Shown: positions 18,781-28,379 of the stretch, piece after piece
Layout of the letters: each line of letters starts with the position of its first letter
Position numbering within the stretch: the stretch's first letter is position 1
Origin: an uncultured Christensenellaceae bacterium
GTDB lineage: Bacteria > Bacillota > Clostridia > Christensenellales > Borkfalkiaceae
Direction of reading: 5' to 3'
NCBI GenBank assembly: GCA_910588685.1
Contig: CAJUPX010000007.1
Location: forward strand, 24,096-88,095
DNA length: 64,000 nucleotides
The notes under the pieces: model-generated
Told to the model about the DNA's origin: nothing
Seen by the model: the letters and a program-made list of their open reading frames with translations, nothing else
The model's database searches: none
Position numbers and translations under genes: made by a program

Positions 18781-20131
18781 TATTATTTCCTTCAAAATCG
18801 GTCAAACAGCCATACAAATCACAACTGTCTGATTTTTCAATTAATACGTCGTAATACTTTCCCTGTTCGGCAAAATACGCGTTAAAATATACTGCGCCGT
18901 CTATATCGGGAGCTTGAAAATATGCTCTTCCCTTAAAACAGCTTCGCTCGTAATCAATGCCGTCGCACAGTACTTTTATGCGTTTACCTACAAAACCGGA
19001 TAGTTTGTTTGCCGAAATTTTATTCTGAAGCACATAAAGTTCTTTAACCCGCTTTTTCTTGACCGCGCAGGGAATTTGATTTTTTAGTTTATACGCAGGC
19101 GTATCGGGTTCTCTGGAATATGCAAAAAAACCGCAATTATCTATTTGCGCCTGCTCTAAAAAGCTCTTCAAGCCGCTAAAATCTTGTTCTGTTTCACCGG
19201 GAAAACCGGCTATAAACGTTGAACGCAAGGCAATCCCGGGAATATTCTTACGGAGTTTATTTATCAGCGAGAGGTAATCTTCTCTGCTACCCTTTCTGTT
19301 CATCAGCTTTAACACGCTGTTTTCGCTATGCTGTAACGGTATATCCAGATACTTAATTATTTTTGGATTATTGCGGATTTCAGCTATCAATCTTTCGTCT
19401 ATCATATCCGGATAACAGTACAACAGGCGGACGCTGTTTATATTTTCAAGCGCGGTAAGTTTTTGCAGCAGTTCAACAAGCATACTTCTACCGCAAACAT
19501 CTATTCCGTACCGCGTAACATCCTGCGCCACTAAAACAAGCTCGGATATATCGCCGAGGCTCTCTGCTTCCGAAACGAGCTTGTCAATAGGATAGCTTAC
19601 ATATTTACCGCGGATTTTAGGTATAAGACAGTATGTGCAGCGGTTGTTGCAACCGTCGGCAATTTTAAGATAAGCGTAATGTTCGGGCGTGGAAACGACT
19701 CTGCCCTCTCCTGTTACGCCCGCGCCTTTGCCTACATAGTTAACCCTGTCGCCGTTATATGACTCTTCAAGCGCGTCAAAAAATTTATCGTAGTCATTTG
19801 TGCCGAGAAAAACGTCGCCCTCTGTAAGCGCAGGAAATGTTTCATCAATAAATTTTTGCGGTAAACATCCGCAGACTACAAGTTTTTCAAGATTTTCATT
19901 TTTATAAACAGAATATTCTAAAACGGTTTCAATAGATTCTTTACGCGCAGAATTCAAAAACGCACAGGTATTAACTATTATAATTTGTGCTTTTTTACAG
20001 TCGCCTGTAATTTTTCCGCCTTTTGATTTAATTATTGACAAAAGTTTTTCGGAATCTACCCTGTTTTTATCGCATCCCAAAGAAATCAGACCGAAAGTTT
20101 TTGAACTGAAATCAATCCTCAAAATCGTCAC
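18773..20131 (-). CDS. rimO: Ribosomal protein S12 methylthiotransferase RimO
   Basis: Radical-SAM enzyme that adds a methylthio group to an aspartate of ribosomal protein S12. The MTTase N-terminal domain has its three cluster cysteines (LGCDKN, VNTCAF, CGCLPQ). The radical-SAM triad is in CNNRCTYC, and a C-terminal TRAM-like domain follows. At 452 aa it is typical. The start overlaps the end of ftsK by about 20 bp; GTG at 20131 is the outer limit, and no good ribosome binding site decides the start. Confidence 0.93.
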   Translation of the reverse strand: MTILRIDFSSKTFGLISLGCDKNRVDSEKLLSIIKSKGGKITGDCKKAQIIIVNTCAFLNSARKESIETVLEYSVYKNENLEKLVVCGCLPQKFIDETFPALTEGDVFLGTNDYDKFFDALEESYNGDRVNYVGKGAGVTGEGRVVSTPEHYAYLKIADGCNNRCTYCLIPKIRGKYVSYPIDKLVSEAESLGDISELVLVAQDVTRYGIDVCGRSMLVELLQKLTALENINSVRLLYCYPDMIDERLIAEIRNNPKIIKYLDIPLQHSENSVLKLMNRKGSREDYLSLINKLRKNIPGIALRSTFIAGFPGETEQDFSGLKSFLEQAQIDNCGFFAYSREPDTPAYKLKNQIPCAVKKKRVKELYVLQNKISANKLSGFVGKRIKVLCDGIDYERSCFKGRAYFQAPDIDGAVYFNAYFAEQGKYYDVLIEKSDSCDLYGCLTDFEGNNNE

Positions 20132-23129
20132 CGTAAATTTTTATAAACTCGTCTTTTGTTAAAAGAACTTTTCTGGATTTTGCACCCTCTGACGGCGTAA
20201 TATAATTCATATTCGTCATCCAGTCGATTATTTTACAAGCTTTGATATAACCAACGGGGAAACGGCGCTGTATCATAGATACCGACGCCTGGTTTGCATT
20301 AACGCAATATCTGAGCGCAAGAAGAAAAGTATCATCCACTTTTGTTTCCTGTACCTCGTCATCTGAACCGCCGCCGATATTAGGAGTTTCCGGCTCTTCC
20401 TCTTTATTGATAAAGTCGGCAACGCTCTGGTCAAAATAAGTTTCGTTGTTGGCTTTAATAAAGTCTGTAACCCTCTGAACTTCCGGCGAATCTATAAAGC
20501 AGCCCTGTATACGCAAAAGATCGGGATTTTCAGTGGAACGGAAATACATATCGCCTTTTCCCAAAAGCTTTTCCGCGCCGCCTATATCGAATATCGTACG
20601 TGAATCGTCAAACGAGTTTACCTTAAAGCCTATTCTGGTAGGCAGATTAGATTTAATTAAACCGGTTATACAGTCAACCGACGGACGCTGTGTAGCTAAT
20701 ATCAAATGTATTCCGCACGCGCGCGCTTTTTGCGCAAGCTTTATAATTCGGCTTTCTATATCTTTTTTAGCCTGCAACATTAAATCGCCAAACTCGTCCA
20801 AAACAATTACAATTTTAGGCAGCTTATCCGTCTGGTCGCTAAGGTGCGCGTTATACTCGTCCAGATTTTTTGTCGCCGTGCCGGATTCCGTCATTTCCTT
20901 AAACAACGTGTAACGGCGTTCCATTTCCTTAATTGCCCAGTTTAAAGCTTTAATTGCCTGGTTGACATCGTACAAAATTTCATTTATCATTAAATGCGGT
21001 AATTTATCAAAAGATATAAATTCAACCTGTTTGGGGTCGACTAAAATCAATCTGAGCTCTTCCGGTCCGTATTTATATAATAAACTTACAAGCAACGTAC
21101 TTAAACAAATACTCTTACCGCTGCCGGTAGTGCCGGCTACGAGTAAGTGCGGCATTTTGGTTATATCGGGGCAAACTACCTCTCCCTCTACATTTTTGCC
21201 GAGGGCAAAAGAAAGAGTACCCTGCTTAGCGTTTATAAATCTAGGGCTTGCCAAAAGTCCTTTAAGCCCGACGGTAGTTCTGTCGTTATTGGGAATTTCT
21301 ATAGAAATAGCGCCTTTGGCATAGTTAAGATAAGCCGTTACGTTTTCTTTTCTCAGCTCCATTGCAATTGCCTCGCGGAAACCGAGCGCTTTTTTAATGT
21401 TGGTTTTATCCTCAACTATTACGTCGTAGCGGGTAATTGCCGGACCTATTGTAACGTTAGCTATCTCGCAGGCTATTTTAAATCGCTGCAACGTATCGAC
21501 TATTGTCTGCTTATTGTCCTCAATCTCACCCGTATTAACGTTTGAATTTTCCGGATAATCTTTTAAAAGTTCAAGACCCGGACGAACATATTTTTTCCAT
21601 ACGTGCTTAGGCTTTTCTTCCGCAGGAGCAGACTCTTCCTTATTTTCCGTAATTTTTTCCGCAGGTTTTTCGGGCACGCGCGAACGCGATATACGTTCAA
21701 CAGGCTCCGACACTTCCGGAACCGAACGCGACATCGAACGGCTTTCTGTTTCTGCCGGCTCATCGTCGTCGAAAAGCTCCGAATTACTGCGTTCTCCGCG
21801 CAACGAACGCGAACTGCCGAAATCACCTCTGCCGGCTAAGCCGTTGCCCGCAAAAATATCGTCGGTATCCTCTTCCGAAGCATTATCCGTTGCCGGAGCA
21901 GGACGCAAAACTTCTTTTCTTTCGCTTAACGGCGATTCGCCGGACACCCTGCCTGTTTCCGTATCATTTTCGTATTCAGAAATGCCTGTAGGTTCCGGCG
22001 CAGGCTCGTTGAAATTAAAACTCTCTAACACATTTTCCTGATTATCTACGCCGCTATGTATTGCTTCGGAATAATTTTCCGCAGGAGTTTCAATTTTATA
22101 TATATTGCTCTCGGGCTCGGCTTTAATCGGCTGCTCGCAATACGCGCCGAGATTTTCGGAGGGTTTTTCGCCGTACACGTAATTTAACGGCGCTTGCGGC
22201 TGCTCCTCAAATAATTTCTCATTCTGATAGCTTTCGCTGTAATTTTCATTAGGTACGGAATTCTTTTTTCTGCCGGTAGAAAATCCACTCAGATAATCTT
22301 CGCTACTCATAACTGACGGCGCGTTGTTAAAATACGAACTCTCGTTAAATATCATATTGCGCCTGTAACTTTCCGCAGCAAACTCGTCGTTTTTAAAAAG
22401 TATTTTTCTGCCGTAGTCCTTTTCCGTCTCGCTCTTATCATAGCTCTTTACGGGAGCCGTTTTTAAAGGAGCGGGTTGCTCAACAGTTTTTACGGGTTCT
22501 GCCGCAGGTACGGCGGATACGGTTTGCGTTTCCTGTATTTCGGGCTGAGCAATACTTTCTTTATCAAAAGGCACAGACCTATCGCGTTTAAAAGACAAAA
22601 ACACCAGATAGCCGCAAGCCAGCGATAAAATAGAAAATACAACATAGCAAACTATAAAATTCATTATTTTTGCTATGGGATAAACAATCAAGCCCGAAAT
22701 AGCGCCGCCGAAAGTATAGCCCGAAAAACCGTTAGCGGCATTTTTATAACATTGAGAAAGATAAGCGCCGTAACTTTCAAGCTGAAAATTTCTGGTAGTC
22801 ACTGAATGAAAAAGCAAACTTAAACACAGCACTGTAAGCACGATTGAAAGCCATTTTACAAACGATATTTTAATGCGTTTTTCAAATACAAGCCATTCGC
22901 CGAGATATGCGAGCGCGGCGAGAACAAAGTAAGAGCAATATCCGAAAACTCCGTACATAAAAGTGCAGACGGCTGCGCCTATACCCGCAAATACCGTACT
23001 GCCTGTAAGAAGCATAATAAATATAATTGCGCAAAACAAAAGCAAAGTCATCCCTAAAGTTTCCCGGGTGACTATGTAAGATTTTTTTTCGCCGTTTTTC
23101 TTTTTATTTATTTTCACTATCTCTACCAA
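20112..23129 (-). CDS. ftsK: DNA translocase FtsK/SpoIIIE
   Basis: Septal dsDNA pump for chromosome segregation. There are four to five N-terminal membrane helices (about 25-190), a long disordered Glu/Pro/Ser-rich linker (about 195-520), and the motor with Walker A AGTTGSGKS and Walker B VIVLDEFGDL. A C-terminal winged-helix gamma domain (ASVSMIQRRFPVGY) reads orientation sequences. 1005 aa. The start may be TTG 23129 or GTG 23117, the latter closer to a GGTAGAG. First gene of the ftsK-nadE operon; own promoter at 23162-23190. Confidence 0.97.
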   Translation of the reverse strand: MVEIVKINKKKNGEKKSYIVTRETLGMTLLLFCAIIFIMLLTGSTVFAGIGAAVCTFMYGVFGYCSYFVLAALAYLGEWLVFEKRIKISFVKWLSIVLTVLCLSLLFHSVTTRNFQLESYGAYLSQCYKNAANGFSGYTFGGAISGLIVYPIAKIMNFIVCYVVFSILSLACGYLVFLSFKRDRSVPFDKESIAQPEIQETQTVSAVPAAEPVKTVEQPAPLKTAPVKSYDKSETEKDYGRKILFKNDEFAAESYRRNMIFNESSYFNNAPSVMSSEDYLSGFSTGRKKNSVPNENYSESYQNEKLFEEQPQAPLNYVYGEKPSENLGAYCEQPIKAEPESNIYKIETPAENYSEAIHSGVDNQENVLESFNFNEPAPEPTGISEYENDTETGRVSGESPLSERKEVLRPAPATDNASEEDTDDIFAGNGLAGRGDFGSSRSLRGERSNSELFDDDEPAETESRSMSRSVPEVSEPVERISRSRVPEKPAEKITENKEESAPAEEKPKHVWKKYVRPGLELLKDYPENSNVNTGEIEDNKQTIVDTLQRFKIACEIANVTIGPAITRYDVIVEDKTNIKKALGFREAIAMELRKENVTAYLNYAKGAISIEIPNNDRTTVGLKGLLASPRFINAKQGTLSFALGKNVEGEVVCPDITKMPHLLVAGTTGSGKSICLSTLLVSLLYKYGPEELRLILVDPKQVEFISFDKLPHLMINEILYDVNQAIKALNWAIKEMERRYTLFKEMTESGTATKNLDEYNAHLSDQTDKLPKIVIVLDEFGDLMLQAKKDIESRIIKLAQKARACGIHLILATQRPSVDCITGLIKSNLPTRIGFKVNSFDDSRTIFDIGGAEKLLGKGDMYFRSTENPDLLRIQGCFIDSPEVQRVTDFIKANNETYFDQSVADFINKEEEPETPNIGGGSDDEVQETKVDDTFLLALRYCVNANQASVSMIQRRFPVGYIKACKIIDWMTNMNYITPSEGAKSRKVLLTKDEFIKIYGDDFED

Positions 23130-23161
23130 CTAAAATACTATTATATAATCGTCCTTTTGTT

Positions 23162-23190
23162 ATTATAACATTTAATAGAAAAAATAACAA
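23162..23190 (-). promoter_or_regulatory. Promoter of the ftsK operon
   Basis: TTGTTA (23185-23190), 17-bp spacer, perfect TATAAT (23162-23167) on the minus strand. A second TATAAT-like box lies between it and ftsK. Confidence 0.6.
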
Positions 23191-23222
23191 CAAAATGACT
23201 GTAAAAAGATAAATTTTTTAAT

Positions 23223-23251
23223 AAAAAAGAACGACGTACAGTACACGTCGT
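23223..23251 (-). terminator. Terminator after murC
   Basis: ACGACGT/ACGTCGT stem (23231-23237, 23245-23251), followed on the minus strand by a T-run (23223-23228). A second perfect dyad (CCGCAGATA/TATCTGCGG, 23261-23281) covers the murC stop codon. Confidence 0.75.
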
Positions 23252-23271
23252 CCGATAAACCCGCAGATATT

Positions 23272-24597
23272 TTATCTGCGGTCGTTCATATTAAATATTA
23301 CTTTTTTAGCTATATCGTAAATATCGCCCGCACCGAGAAAAAGCACGGTGTCCGACGCCTGCACGCCGAGTAAAAAATCTTCAATATCAAATATATTATC
23401 GCCGTAACGCGAATTTTTAAGGCTCTGCGACAGAGTGAGCGCGCTGCCGCAATCGTCAAAATATTCACGCGCCGCGTAGGTTTTGTAAACGAGAAGATTT
23501 TTGCTTCCGTTTAAAACTTTTACAAAATCATCAAACAGATTTTTTGTGCGGGAATATGTATGCGGCTGGAATATAATGATAAGCTCTCCTACCGTAATTT
23601 TTTCGGCGGCGGCTATACTTGCCGCTATTTCGTCGGGATGATGCGCATAATCGGCTATGCATTTTGCGCCGTTAACAGTTCCTATATCTTCAAACCGCCG
23701 CTCCACTCCGCCAAAATCTGATAACGCGGTAATTATAGGCTGAAATTCCAAACCCGCGACTCTTGCTACAGCTGCTGCCGCCAAAGCGTTTAAAATGTTG
23801 TGCTTGCCGTATACCGATAAGTTTACCGTGCCTTTTTTAACTGCTTTTTCACATATGTCAAAGGAGTATTTCCCTCCGCATTCGGTAATATTTACGGCGC
23901 TGTAATCGGCATTTTCAAAACCGAACGAAATTCCCCCGGCAATTCCGCTGAGACAGACTGCATTTTTTGCGTTTTTTAAAAAATCGGTATATGCGGCAAT
24001 AAGATTACTACGGCTGCCGTAACATTCAAGATGGTCAGCTCCCTCGTTTAAAACTGCGGCAATATCAGGTTCGAGCAATAAAAAATTTTTTTTATATTCG
24101 CAAGCCTCGGTAATAAAATAATCATAGCCGCAAAAATAAAAATTAGAAAATACATTATCTCTGCCTCCTATGTGCGCCGCAAACTTTTTACCCGCCTTGT
24201 AAAAAATATGCGCGAGCATTGCAGTGCAGGTTGTTTTTCCGTGACACCCCGATATCGCAATTACTTCGCCGAACATCTCACTCACTCTTTTTAAAAGATG
24301 TCCGCGTGAAATTATATTTTTATTCAAAGCGCGGGCTTCGCATAAATGAAAATCGTTTTCGGCTATTGCATCGGTGTACACCACGGCGTCGTACTCGGCA
24401 ACGCTGCCCTTAGCCGTACCGAAGTTTATTTTTACGCCGAGTTTTTCAAGTTCTAAGGTATATTCGCTTTCTATAATATCGCTGCCGCCTATCTTTTTAC
24501 CGAGCGACAGCAAAAATTTTGCTAATCCGCTCATACTTACACCGCCTATGCCGATAAAATAAAATCCGTTAATTTCTTCAAAAAATCTATTTTCCAT
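23272..24597 (-). CDS. murC: UDP-N-acetylmuramate-L-alanine ligase
   Basis: First amino-acid ligase of peptidoglycan synthesis. It has the N-terminal nucleotide motif GIGGVSMSG, the Mur-ligase ATP loop ISGCHGKTT and the Mur C-terminal domain (IADYAHHPDEI). An in-frame TTG at 24624 would add nine residues, but the ATG at 24597 fits homologues better; neither has a good ribosome binding site. About 441 aa, normal. It stands alone here, detached from the main mur cluster and divergent from spoVG. Confidence 0.95.
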   Translation of the reverse strand: MENRFFEEINGFYFIGIGGVSMSGLAKFLLSLGKKIGGSDIIESEYTLELEKLGVKINFGTAKGSVAEYDAVVYTDAIAENDFHLCEARALNKNIISRGHLLKRVSEMFGEVIAISGCHGKTTCTAMLAHIFYKAGKKFAAHIGGRDNVFSNFYFCGYDYFITEACEYKKNFLLLEPDIAAVLNEGADHLECYGSRSNLIAAYTDFLKNAKNAVCLSGIAGGISFGFENADYSAVNITECGGKYSFDICEKAVKKGTVNLSVYGKHNILNALAAAAVARVAGLEFQPIITALSDFGGVERRFEDIGTVNGAKCIADYAHHPDEIAASIAAAEKITVGELIIIFQPHTYSRTKNLFDDFVKVLNGSKNLLVYKTYAAREYFDDCGSALTLSQSLKNSRYGDNIFDIEDFLLGVQASDTVLFLGAGDIYDIAKKVIFNMNDRR

Positions 24598-24680
24598 AAT
24601 AAATTTTATTAAAAAATTTGGCAAATTAGCACGAAATGTAAACTTTTTTTAAAAAAATTTAAAAATTTTGTCTTTTCCTA

Positions 24681-24709
24681 TTGAAATTATTTTTCCAATA
24701 TTGTACAAT
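24681..24709 (+). promoter_or_regulatory. Promoter of spoVG
   Basis: TTGAAA (24681-24686), 17-bp spacer, TACAAT (24704-24709). A SigA-like site rather than the SigH-type promoter known for B. subtilis spoVG. Confidence 0.65.
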
Positions 24710-24744
24710 ATTGCCGATAAAAGTATTTTCTGGTAGGTGTAGTT

Positions 24745-25005
24745 ATGAAAATCTCAGATGTACGAATCAGATTAGTTAACAAGGAGGGCAATAAATTAAA
24801 AGCGGTGGCATCGGTTACTATTGAGGATTGCTTTGTGGTTCACGATATAAAAGTTATCGAATCTGCCGACGGCGCGTTTATTGCTATGCCCAGCAGAAAA
24901 ACTAATGATGGCGAATATAAGGATATTGCACATCCCCTTAATTCCGAGACCCGCGAAACGTTAAAACAAGCAATCCTTACTGCTTACTACGATTTACTAA
25001 AATAA
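24745..25005 (+). CDS. spoVG: SpoVG, RNA/DNA-binding regulator
   Basis: Small conserved regulator affecting septation, gene expression and, in spore formers, spore cortex. The protein begins with the family signature ISDVRIRLV and has the FIAMPSRK motif and the HPLNSETRE stretch. At 86 aa it is full length. Single gene on the plus strand between murC and ftsZ, with its own promoter and a shared terminator. SpoVG also occurs in non-sporulating species, so it does not prove sporulation. Confidence 0.96.
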   Translation: MKISDVRIRLVNKEGNKLKAVASVTIEDCFVVHDIKVIESADGAFIAMPSRKTNDGEYKDIAHPLNSETRETLKQAILTAYYDLLK

Positions 25006-25042
25006 AGTCATAGTTGGTTTTTAATGATTAAACTGAATTTGT

Positions 25043-25079
25043 AAGAAAACCCCGCGCTTTTAAAGCACGGGGTTTTCTT
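25043..25079. terminator. Bidirectional terminator between spoVG and ftsZ
   Basis: A 12-bp stem AAGAAAACCCCG/CGGGGTTTTCTT (25043-25054, 25068-25079) with a 13-nt apical region that can pair further. A-rich and T-rich flanks serve both strands. Confidence 0.85.
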
Positions 25080-25090
25080 AATATAAAAAT

Positions 25091-26365
25091 TTAATTATCG
25101 TCATTTCTTCTCTTGCCGAAATTTTTTAAAAGCCTTGCAAATTTAGGCACGTTTTTTTCGCTTGGACGCTCTATTTCACGCTCTTCACGGTATTGCTGCT
25201 GAGGCTGAACAGGCTGCTGCGGCATAGGTTCGGGCTGTACAGGCGGGTAATACTGCGTATTCTGGGGCTGCTGAGGAGCCGACTTATAATAGGGCTCGCT
25301 TACGGACATCCTCCTTGTACCGTAAACGTCGCGGTCGTTAGCATAATTTGTAACAGGCTGTTGATAAGCTCTGCGCGGCTCTTCTTCCACTCTTCCGTCG
25401 TAACCGGGAAATCCGGTTGCAATTACCGTAATTTCAACCTCGTCGCGAACGTTCGGGTCTATTCTCGCTCCGAATATAATATTCGCCGAAGTATCCACAA
25501 CGCTTCTTACAAGCTCGGCTGCATCCGCAACCTCGTCAAAAGTCAAATCCTGTCCGCCGACAACGTTTAATATAACGCTGCGAGCACCCTCTATAGTAGT
25601 TTCTAGAAGCGGACAGTTAACTGCAAGTCTTACCGCCTCTATTATGCGGTTTTCGCCTTTTGCAACGCCGACCCCGAGATGCGCTATTCCCTTATCTTTT
25701 AAAATAGTTTTTACGTCGGCAAAATCGAGATTGATAAGCGAAGGATTTACAATCAGCTCGGCAATACCTTTTATTCCCTGTTTCAGAATATCGTCGGCGA
25801 CACGGAGAGCGTCTGCCATAGGCGTGTTTTTGGGAACAACAGTTTTAATTTTGTCGTTGGGAATTACTATAAGCGTATCAACGTACTTTTTGAGATTGTC
25901 AAGACCTTTTGCGGTATTCTCCATACGCTTTCTGCCCTCGAAACCGAAAGGTTCGGTAACAACCGCAACTGTAAGTATTTTCATATCTCTCGCAATTTTA
26001 GCAATTACGGGAGCCGCTCCCGTTCCGGTACCGCCGCCCATTCCGGCCGTTATAAACAGAAGGTCGGTTCCCTTTACCGCCTCGGTCAAAACCTCTTTGC
26101 TTTCCTCCGCTGCAGCTCGTCCCACTTCCGGGTCTGCTCCGGCGCCGAGACCTTTAGTGAGCTGCCCGCCTATCTGAATTTTATTTTCGCAAGGCGAAAG
26201 CGCAAGAATCTGACTGTCCGTATTTACTATGTAATATTCCGCGCAAGTTATGTTTGCTTCAAGCATTCTGTTGACGGCATTATTTCCCGCGCCGCCTACG
26301 CCTATAACTTTGATTCTGGCATTGCCCGTAACACCGCCGCCAAATCCTGCCAAATCGTTAAACAT
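25091..26365 (-). CDS. ftsZ: Cell division protein FtsZ
   Basis: Tubulin-like GTPase that forms the Z ring. The tubulin signature GGGTGTGAAP and the N-terminal GVGGAGNNAVNRM loop are intact. The globular part ends near residue 320. A Gln/Pro/Tyr-rich linker follows (about 325-395), then a conserved C-terminal peptide (VPKFARLLKNFGKRR) for FtsA/SepF-type partners. At 424 aa it is slightly long because of the linker. Directly downstream of ftsA, 26 bp apart, in one transcript. Confidence 0.98.
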   Translation of the reverse strand: MFNDLAGFGGGVTGNARIKVIGVGGAGNNAVNRMLEANITCAEYYIVNTDSQILALSPCENKIQIGGQLTKGLGAGADPEVGRAAAEESKEVLTEAVKGTDLLFITAGMGGGTGTGAAPVIAKIARDMKILTVAVVTEPFGFEGRKRMENTAKGLDNLKKYVDTLIVIPNDKIKTVVPKNTPMADALRVADDILKQGIKGIAELIVNPSLINLDFADVKTILKDKGIAHLGVGVAKGENRIIEAVRLAVNCPLLETTIEGARSVILNVVGGQDLTFDEVADAAELVRSVVDTSANIIFGARIDPNVRDEVEITVIATGFPGYDGRVEEEPRRAYQQPVTNYANDRDVYGTRRMSVSEPYYKSAPQQPQNTQYYPPVQPEPMPQQPVQPQQQYREEREIERPSEKNVPKFARLLKNFGKRRNDDN

Positions 26366-26391
26366 TCTTTAACCTCCGTTTTCCTGTAATT

Positions 26392-27504
26392 TTAATCACC
26401 GAGAGCCATATTCATAAGACTGAACAGTGAAGAGTATTCTGGTTTATCGTAATAGGGCAATTTAGGAGCTACCGTTTCAACGGCAGTCACAAGTCTGCCC
26501 GATATGTGGTCGCACGCGCCCCGAATCATAAGCGCTCCGCTGCCAGTTATATACAGCGGCTTACCCTCTATATTCCTGCCTGAAAAATCGTTTTTACATT
26601 CTTCGATTGTTTCGCAAATACCGTCAAGACACTCGCGGATTTTAGCGCGAATTTCAGCACAGGCAAACTCATAAAGTTCTCCCTCGTACATACACTCCGC
26701 TTTGCCCGTCAAGCTTTCCCTGGCATTCAAATTTACCGTCGTGAGATAGTGCATAGCCACATCGTACGGAACGTCGAGAGCTTCCATAAGATATACTGCT
26801 ATGTGACCGGTGCCGAGAGAAAACGACTGACTGTATAAAATTCCGTTTCCGCAAATTACACTGTACGTTGACGATATAAATCCGAGATCGAATAAAACCG
26901 CGTATTCATCGCGCTTTTCAGGCTCGATTAAGTACATTGCCTCGGCAAGCGGAGTTGGAATCAAATTAACAGTTATAATGCTTTTAAAATTTTTAAAAGC
27001 GTCCATAAGGCAGCCGACAAACGAATTATCGCACTGAAAAAAGCAAAACCGCCCCTGCAGACTGTCGCTTACACAGCCTATCGGGTCTATTATCCTGCGC
27101 TTGTCCGACAATACGTAATAAAGACAGCTGTGTTTTATGTTGCGCCATTTTTCGGTTTCGGCAGGCAAAGACAATTCAACAAGCGCGCGGCAATCTGAAG
27201 AATTTATCTTTTTCGAGGAAGAAAAACTGATAACCTTGTCCACGCTTATTAGTTTTAAAAATTCGCCCGGCACGCCCACGTAAAAGGTTTTTACCCCGGA
27301 CGCAGCCTGCATTACGCTTGAAACGGCGTCGCTTACGGCGGCAACAAAATTTTTTACGTCAAGCAGTTCTCCCTCGGCGTAACCGTCGTACGGACAAGTG
27401 TATTTATTTTTTACGATGAACGTATTGTTTACGCCTCTGTCGCAAACAACAGCCGTAATATCCGTTGAACGGATATCAAGCACCGCCGCCGATTTGGAGC
27501 GCAT
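26392..27504 (-). CDS. ftsA: FtsA-like actin-family division protein
   Basis: Actin-fold protein next to ftsZ, so most likely the membrane tether of the Z ring. Nucleotide-site segments are recognisable but diverged: phosphate-1 AVLDIRSTDITAVV, phosphate-2 LFDLGFISSTYSV, and adenosine motif ITGSGALMIRG. An SHS2/1C-like insertion seems to sit near residues 80-150. The C-terminus (LFSLMNMALGD) is short, without the longer linker and basic amphipathic helix of classical FtsA. At 370 aa it is shorter than the usual 420. Identity rests on fold motifs plus synteny. Own perfect promoter. Confidence 0.82.
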   Translation of the reverse strand: MRSKSAAVLDIRSTDITAVVCDRGVNNTFIVKNKYTCPYDGYAEGELLDVKNFVAAVSDAVSSVMQAASGVKTFYVGVPGEFLKLISVDKVISFSSSKKINSSDCRALVELSLPAETEKWRNIKHSCLYYVLSDKRRIIDPIGCVSDSLQGRFCFFQCDNSFVGCLMDAFKNFKSIITVNLIPTPLAEAMYLIEPEKRDEYAVLFDLGFISSTYSVICGNGILYSQSFSLGTGHIAVYLMEALDVPYDVAMHYLTTVNLNARESLTGKAECMYEGELYEFACAEIRAKIRECLDGICETIEECKNDFSGRNIEGKPLYITGSGALMIRGACDHISGRLVTAVETVAPKLPYYDKPEYSSLFSLMNMALGD

Positions 27505-27534
27505 ATTAAAACTCCTATCTTTATTATATAATTA

Positions 27535-27563
27535 ATTATATAATAATGCGTTAGCAATGTCAA
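27535..27563 (-). promoter_or_regulatory. Consensus promoter of ftsA-ftsZ
   Basis: TTGACA (27558-27563), 17-bp spacer, TATAAT (27535-27540) on the minus strand: an exact SigA consensus. It lets ftsA-ftsZ be expressed apart from the mraZ operon, whose terminator lies just upstream. Confidence 0.85.
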
Positions 27564-27574
27564 CCGTTTAAAAT

Positions 27575-27604
27575 CAAAAAAGCCGCATATATGCGCGGCT
27601 TTTA
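27575..27604. terminator. Terminator after divIB
   Basis: AGCCGC/GCGGCT stem (27581-27586, 27595-27600), extended by A/T pairs, with a T-run on the minus strand. It ends the mraZ-divIB operon. Confidence 0.8.
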
Positions 27605-27619
27605 AAATTTTTTTATTTT

Positions 27620-28375
27620 TTAATTCGGATCGTAAATTGCGCGGACGCTGCCGTCCAAAAGCGAATATGACGTAACCGTGCCTTTGAGTTTCTGCGCGCC
27701 CGAAAGATTCCCGAACTGCGAATATGCGGCGGAAATTTTTTCTTTCAGCCCGGAGCTGTAATCCTGCACTTCAATTTTTAAACCGCATTTAAGTAAGAAA
27801 ATTATTCTGTCGTTTTCATATTCAGACTGTGCGTTGCGAATTGAAATTTCCGAAACAACTGCCCTTAAAGATAAAAATTTTTCTTTAAATTCCAAACCAA
27901 CGGACGCAACCGTTTTATAATCTTCCAGGCTCTCCGCTCCCGATATTTTTATATTAGGCGCACCGTCGAAACGGTTAAGCGTATCACCGTATTCGGCAAC
28001 TGTTCTTGTAATTATCCCAGAATCATCGTACACGCAGTAACCTTCGCCGTTCTCGGAATAATAAGTTTCAACCCGCTCTTTAAGCGTAACGTTCAACGTA
28101 CAGGGGTAAACCTTTTTACACTCCAAAACAACGTATGCGCCGTCGTCAACTGCTCCGGCAACCTCTTTTTCGCTTACAAAGAGCATTACAGAACCTCTGA
28201 ATTCTGACAGAAGCTTTGTTTTTACCTTCGCAATACTCTTTTCAGCGCCGCCGGAAAAACCCATAATAGTTATATTTATGTTTTTTACGGCAAAAATCAC
28301 ACCGCAACCGATAACGAGCGACGCAAGAATTATAACCGAAATTAAATAAACAGTAATTTTTCTTATGTATTTCAT
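27620..28375 (-). CDS. divIB: Cell division protein DivIB/FtsQ
   Basis: Single-pass bitopic divisome protein that regulates septal wall synthesis with FtsL and DivIC. It has a short cytoplasmic N-terminus, a membrane helix (about 8-32), then an extracellular POTRA-like domain (from about 35, GGAEKSIAKVKTKL) and a beta domain. At 251 aa it is typical for Bacillota. Last gene of the mraZ operon, 4 bp after murA; the same murA-divIB neighbourhood is seen in several Clostridia. Confidence 0.88.
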   Translation of the reverse strand: MKYIRKITVYLISVIILASLVIGCGVIFAVKNINITIMGFSGGAEKSIAKVKTKLLSEFRGSVMLFVSEKEVAGAVDDGAYVVLECKKVYPCTLNVTLKERVETYYSENGEGYCVYDDSGIITRTVAEYGDTLNRFDGAPNIKISGAESLEDYKTVASVGLEFKEKFLSLRAVVSEISIRNAQSEYENDRIIFLLKCGLKIEVQDYSSGLKEKISAAYSQFGNLSGAQKLKGTVTSYSLLDGSVRAIYDPN

Positions 28376-28379
28376 CTGA

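Noticed and set aside
24681..25005. spoVG as evidence that the organism forms spores
   Set aside because: SpoVG is also present in non-sporulating Bacillota, its promoter here is SigA-like, and no other sporulation-only gene is in the window.
25644..26177. 177-codon open frame antisense to ftsZ, and many similar long antisense frames (for example inside carB, murA and ftsK)
   Set aside because: They lie opposite highly conserved genes, have no ribosome binding site or recognisable domain, and follow from the codon use of the real gene.
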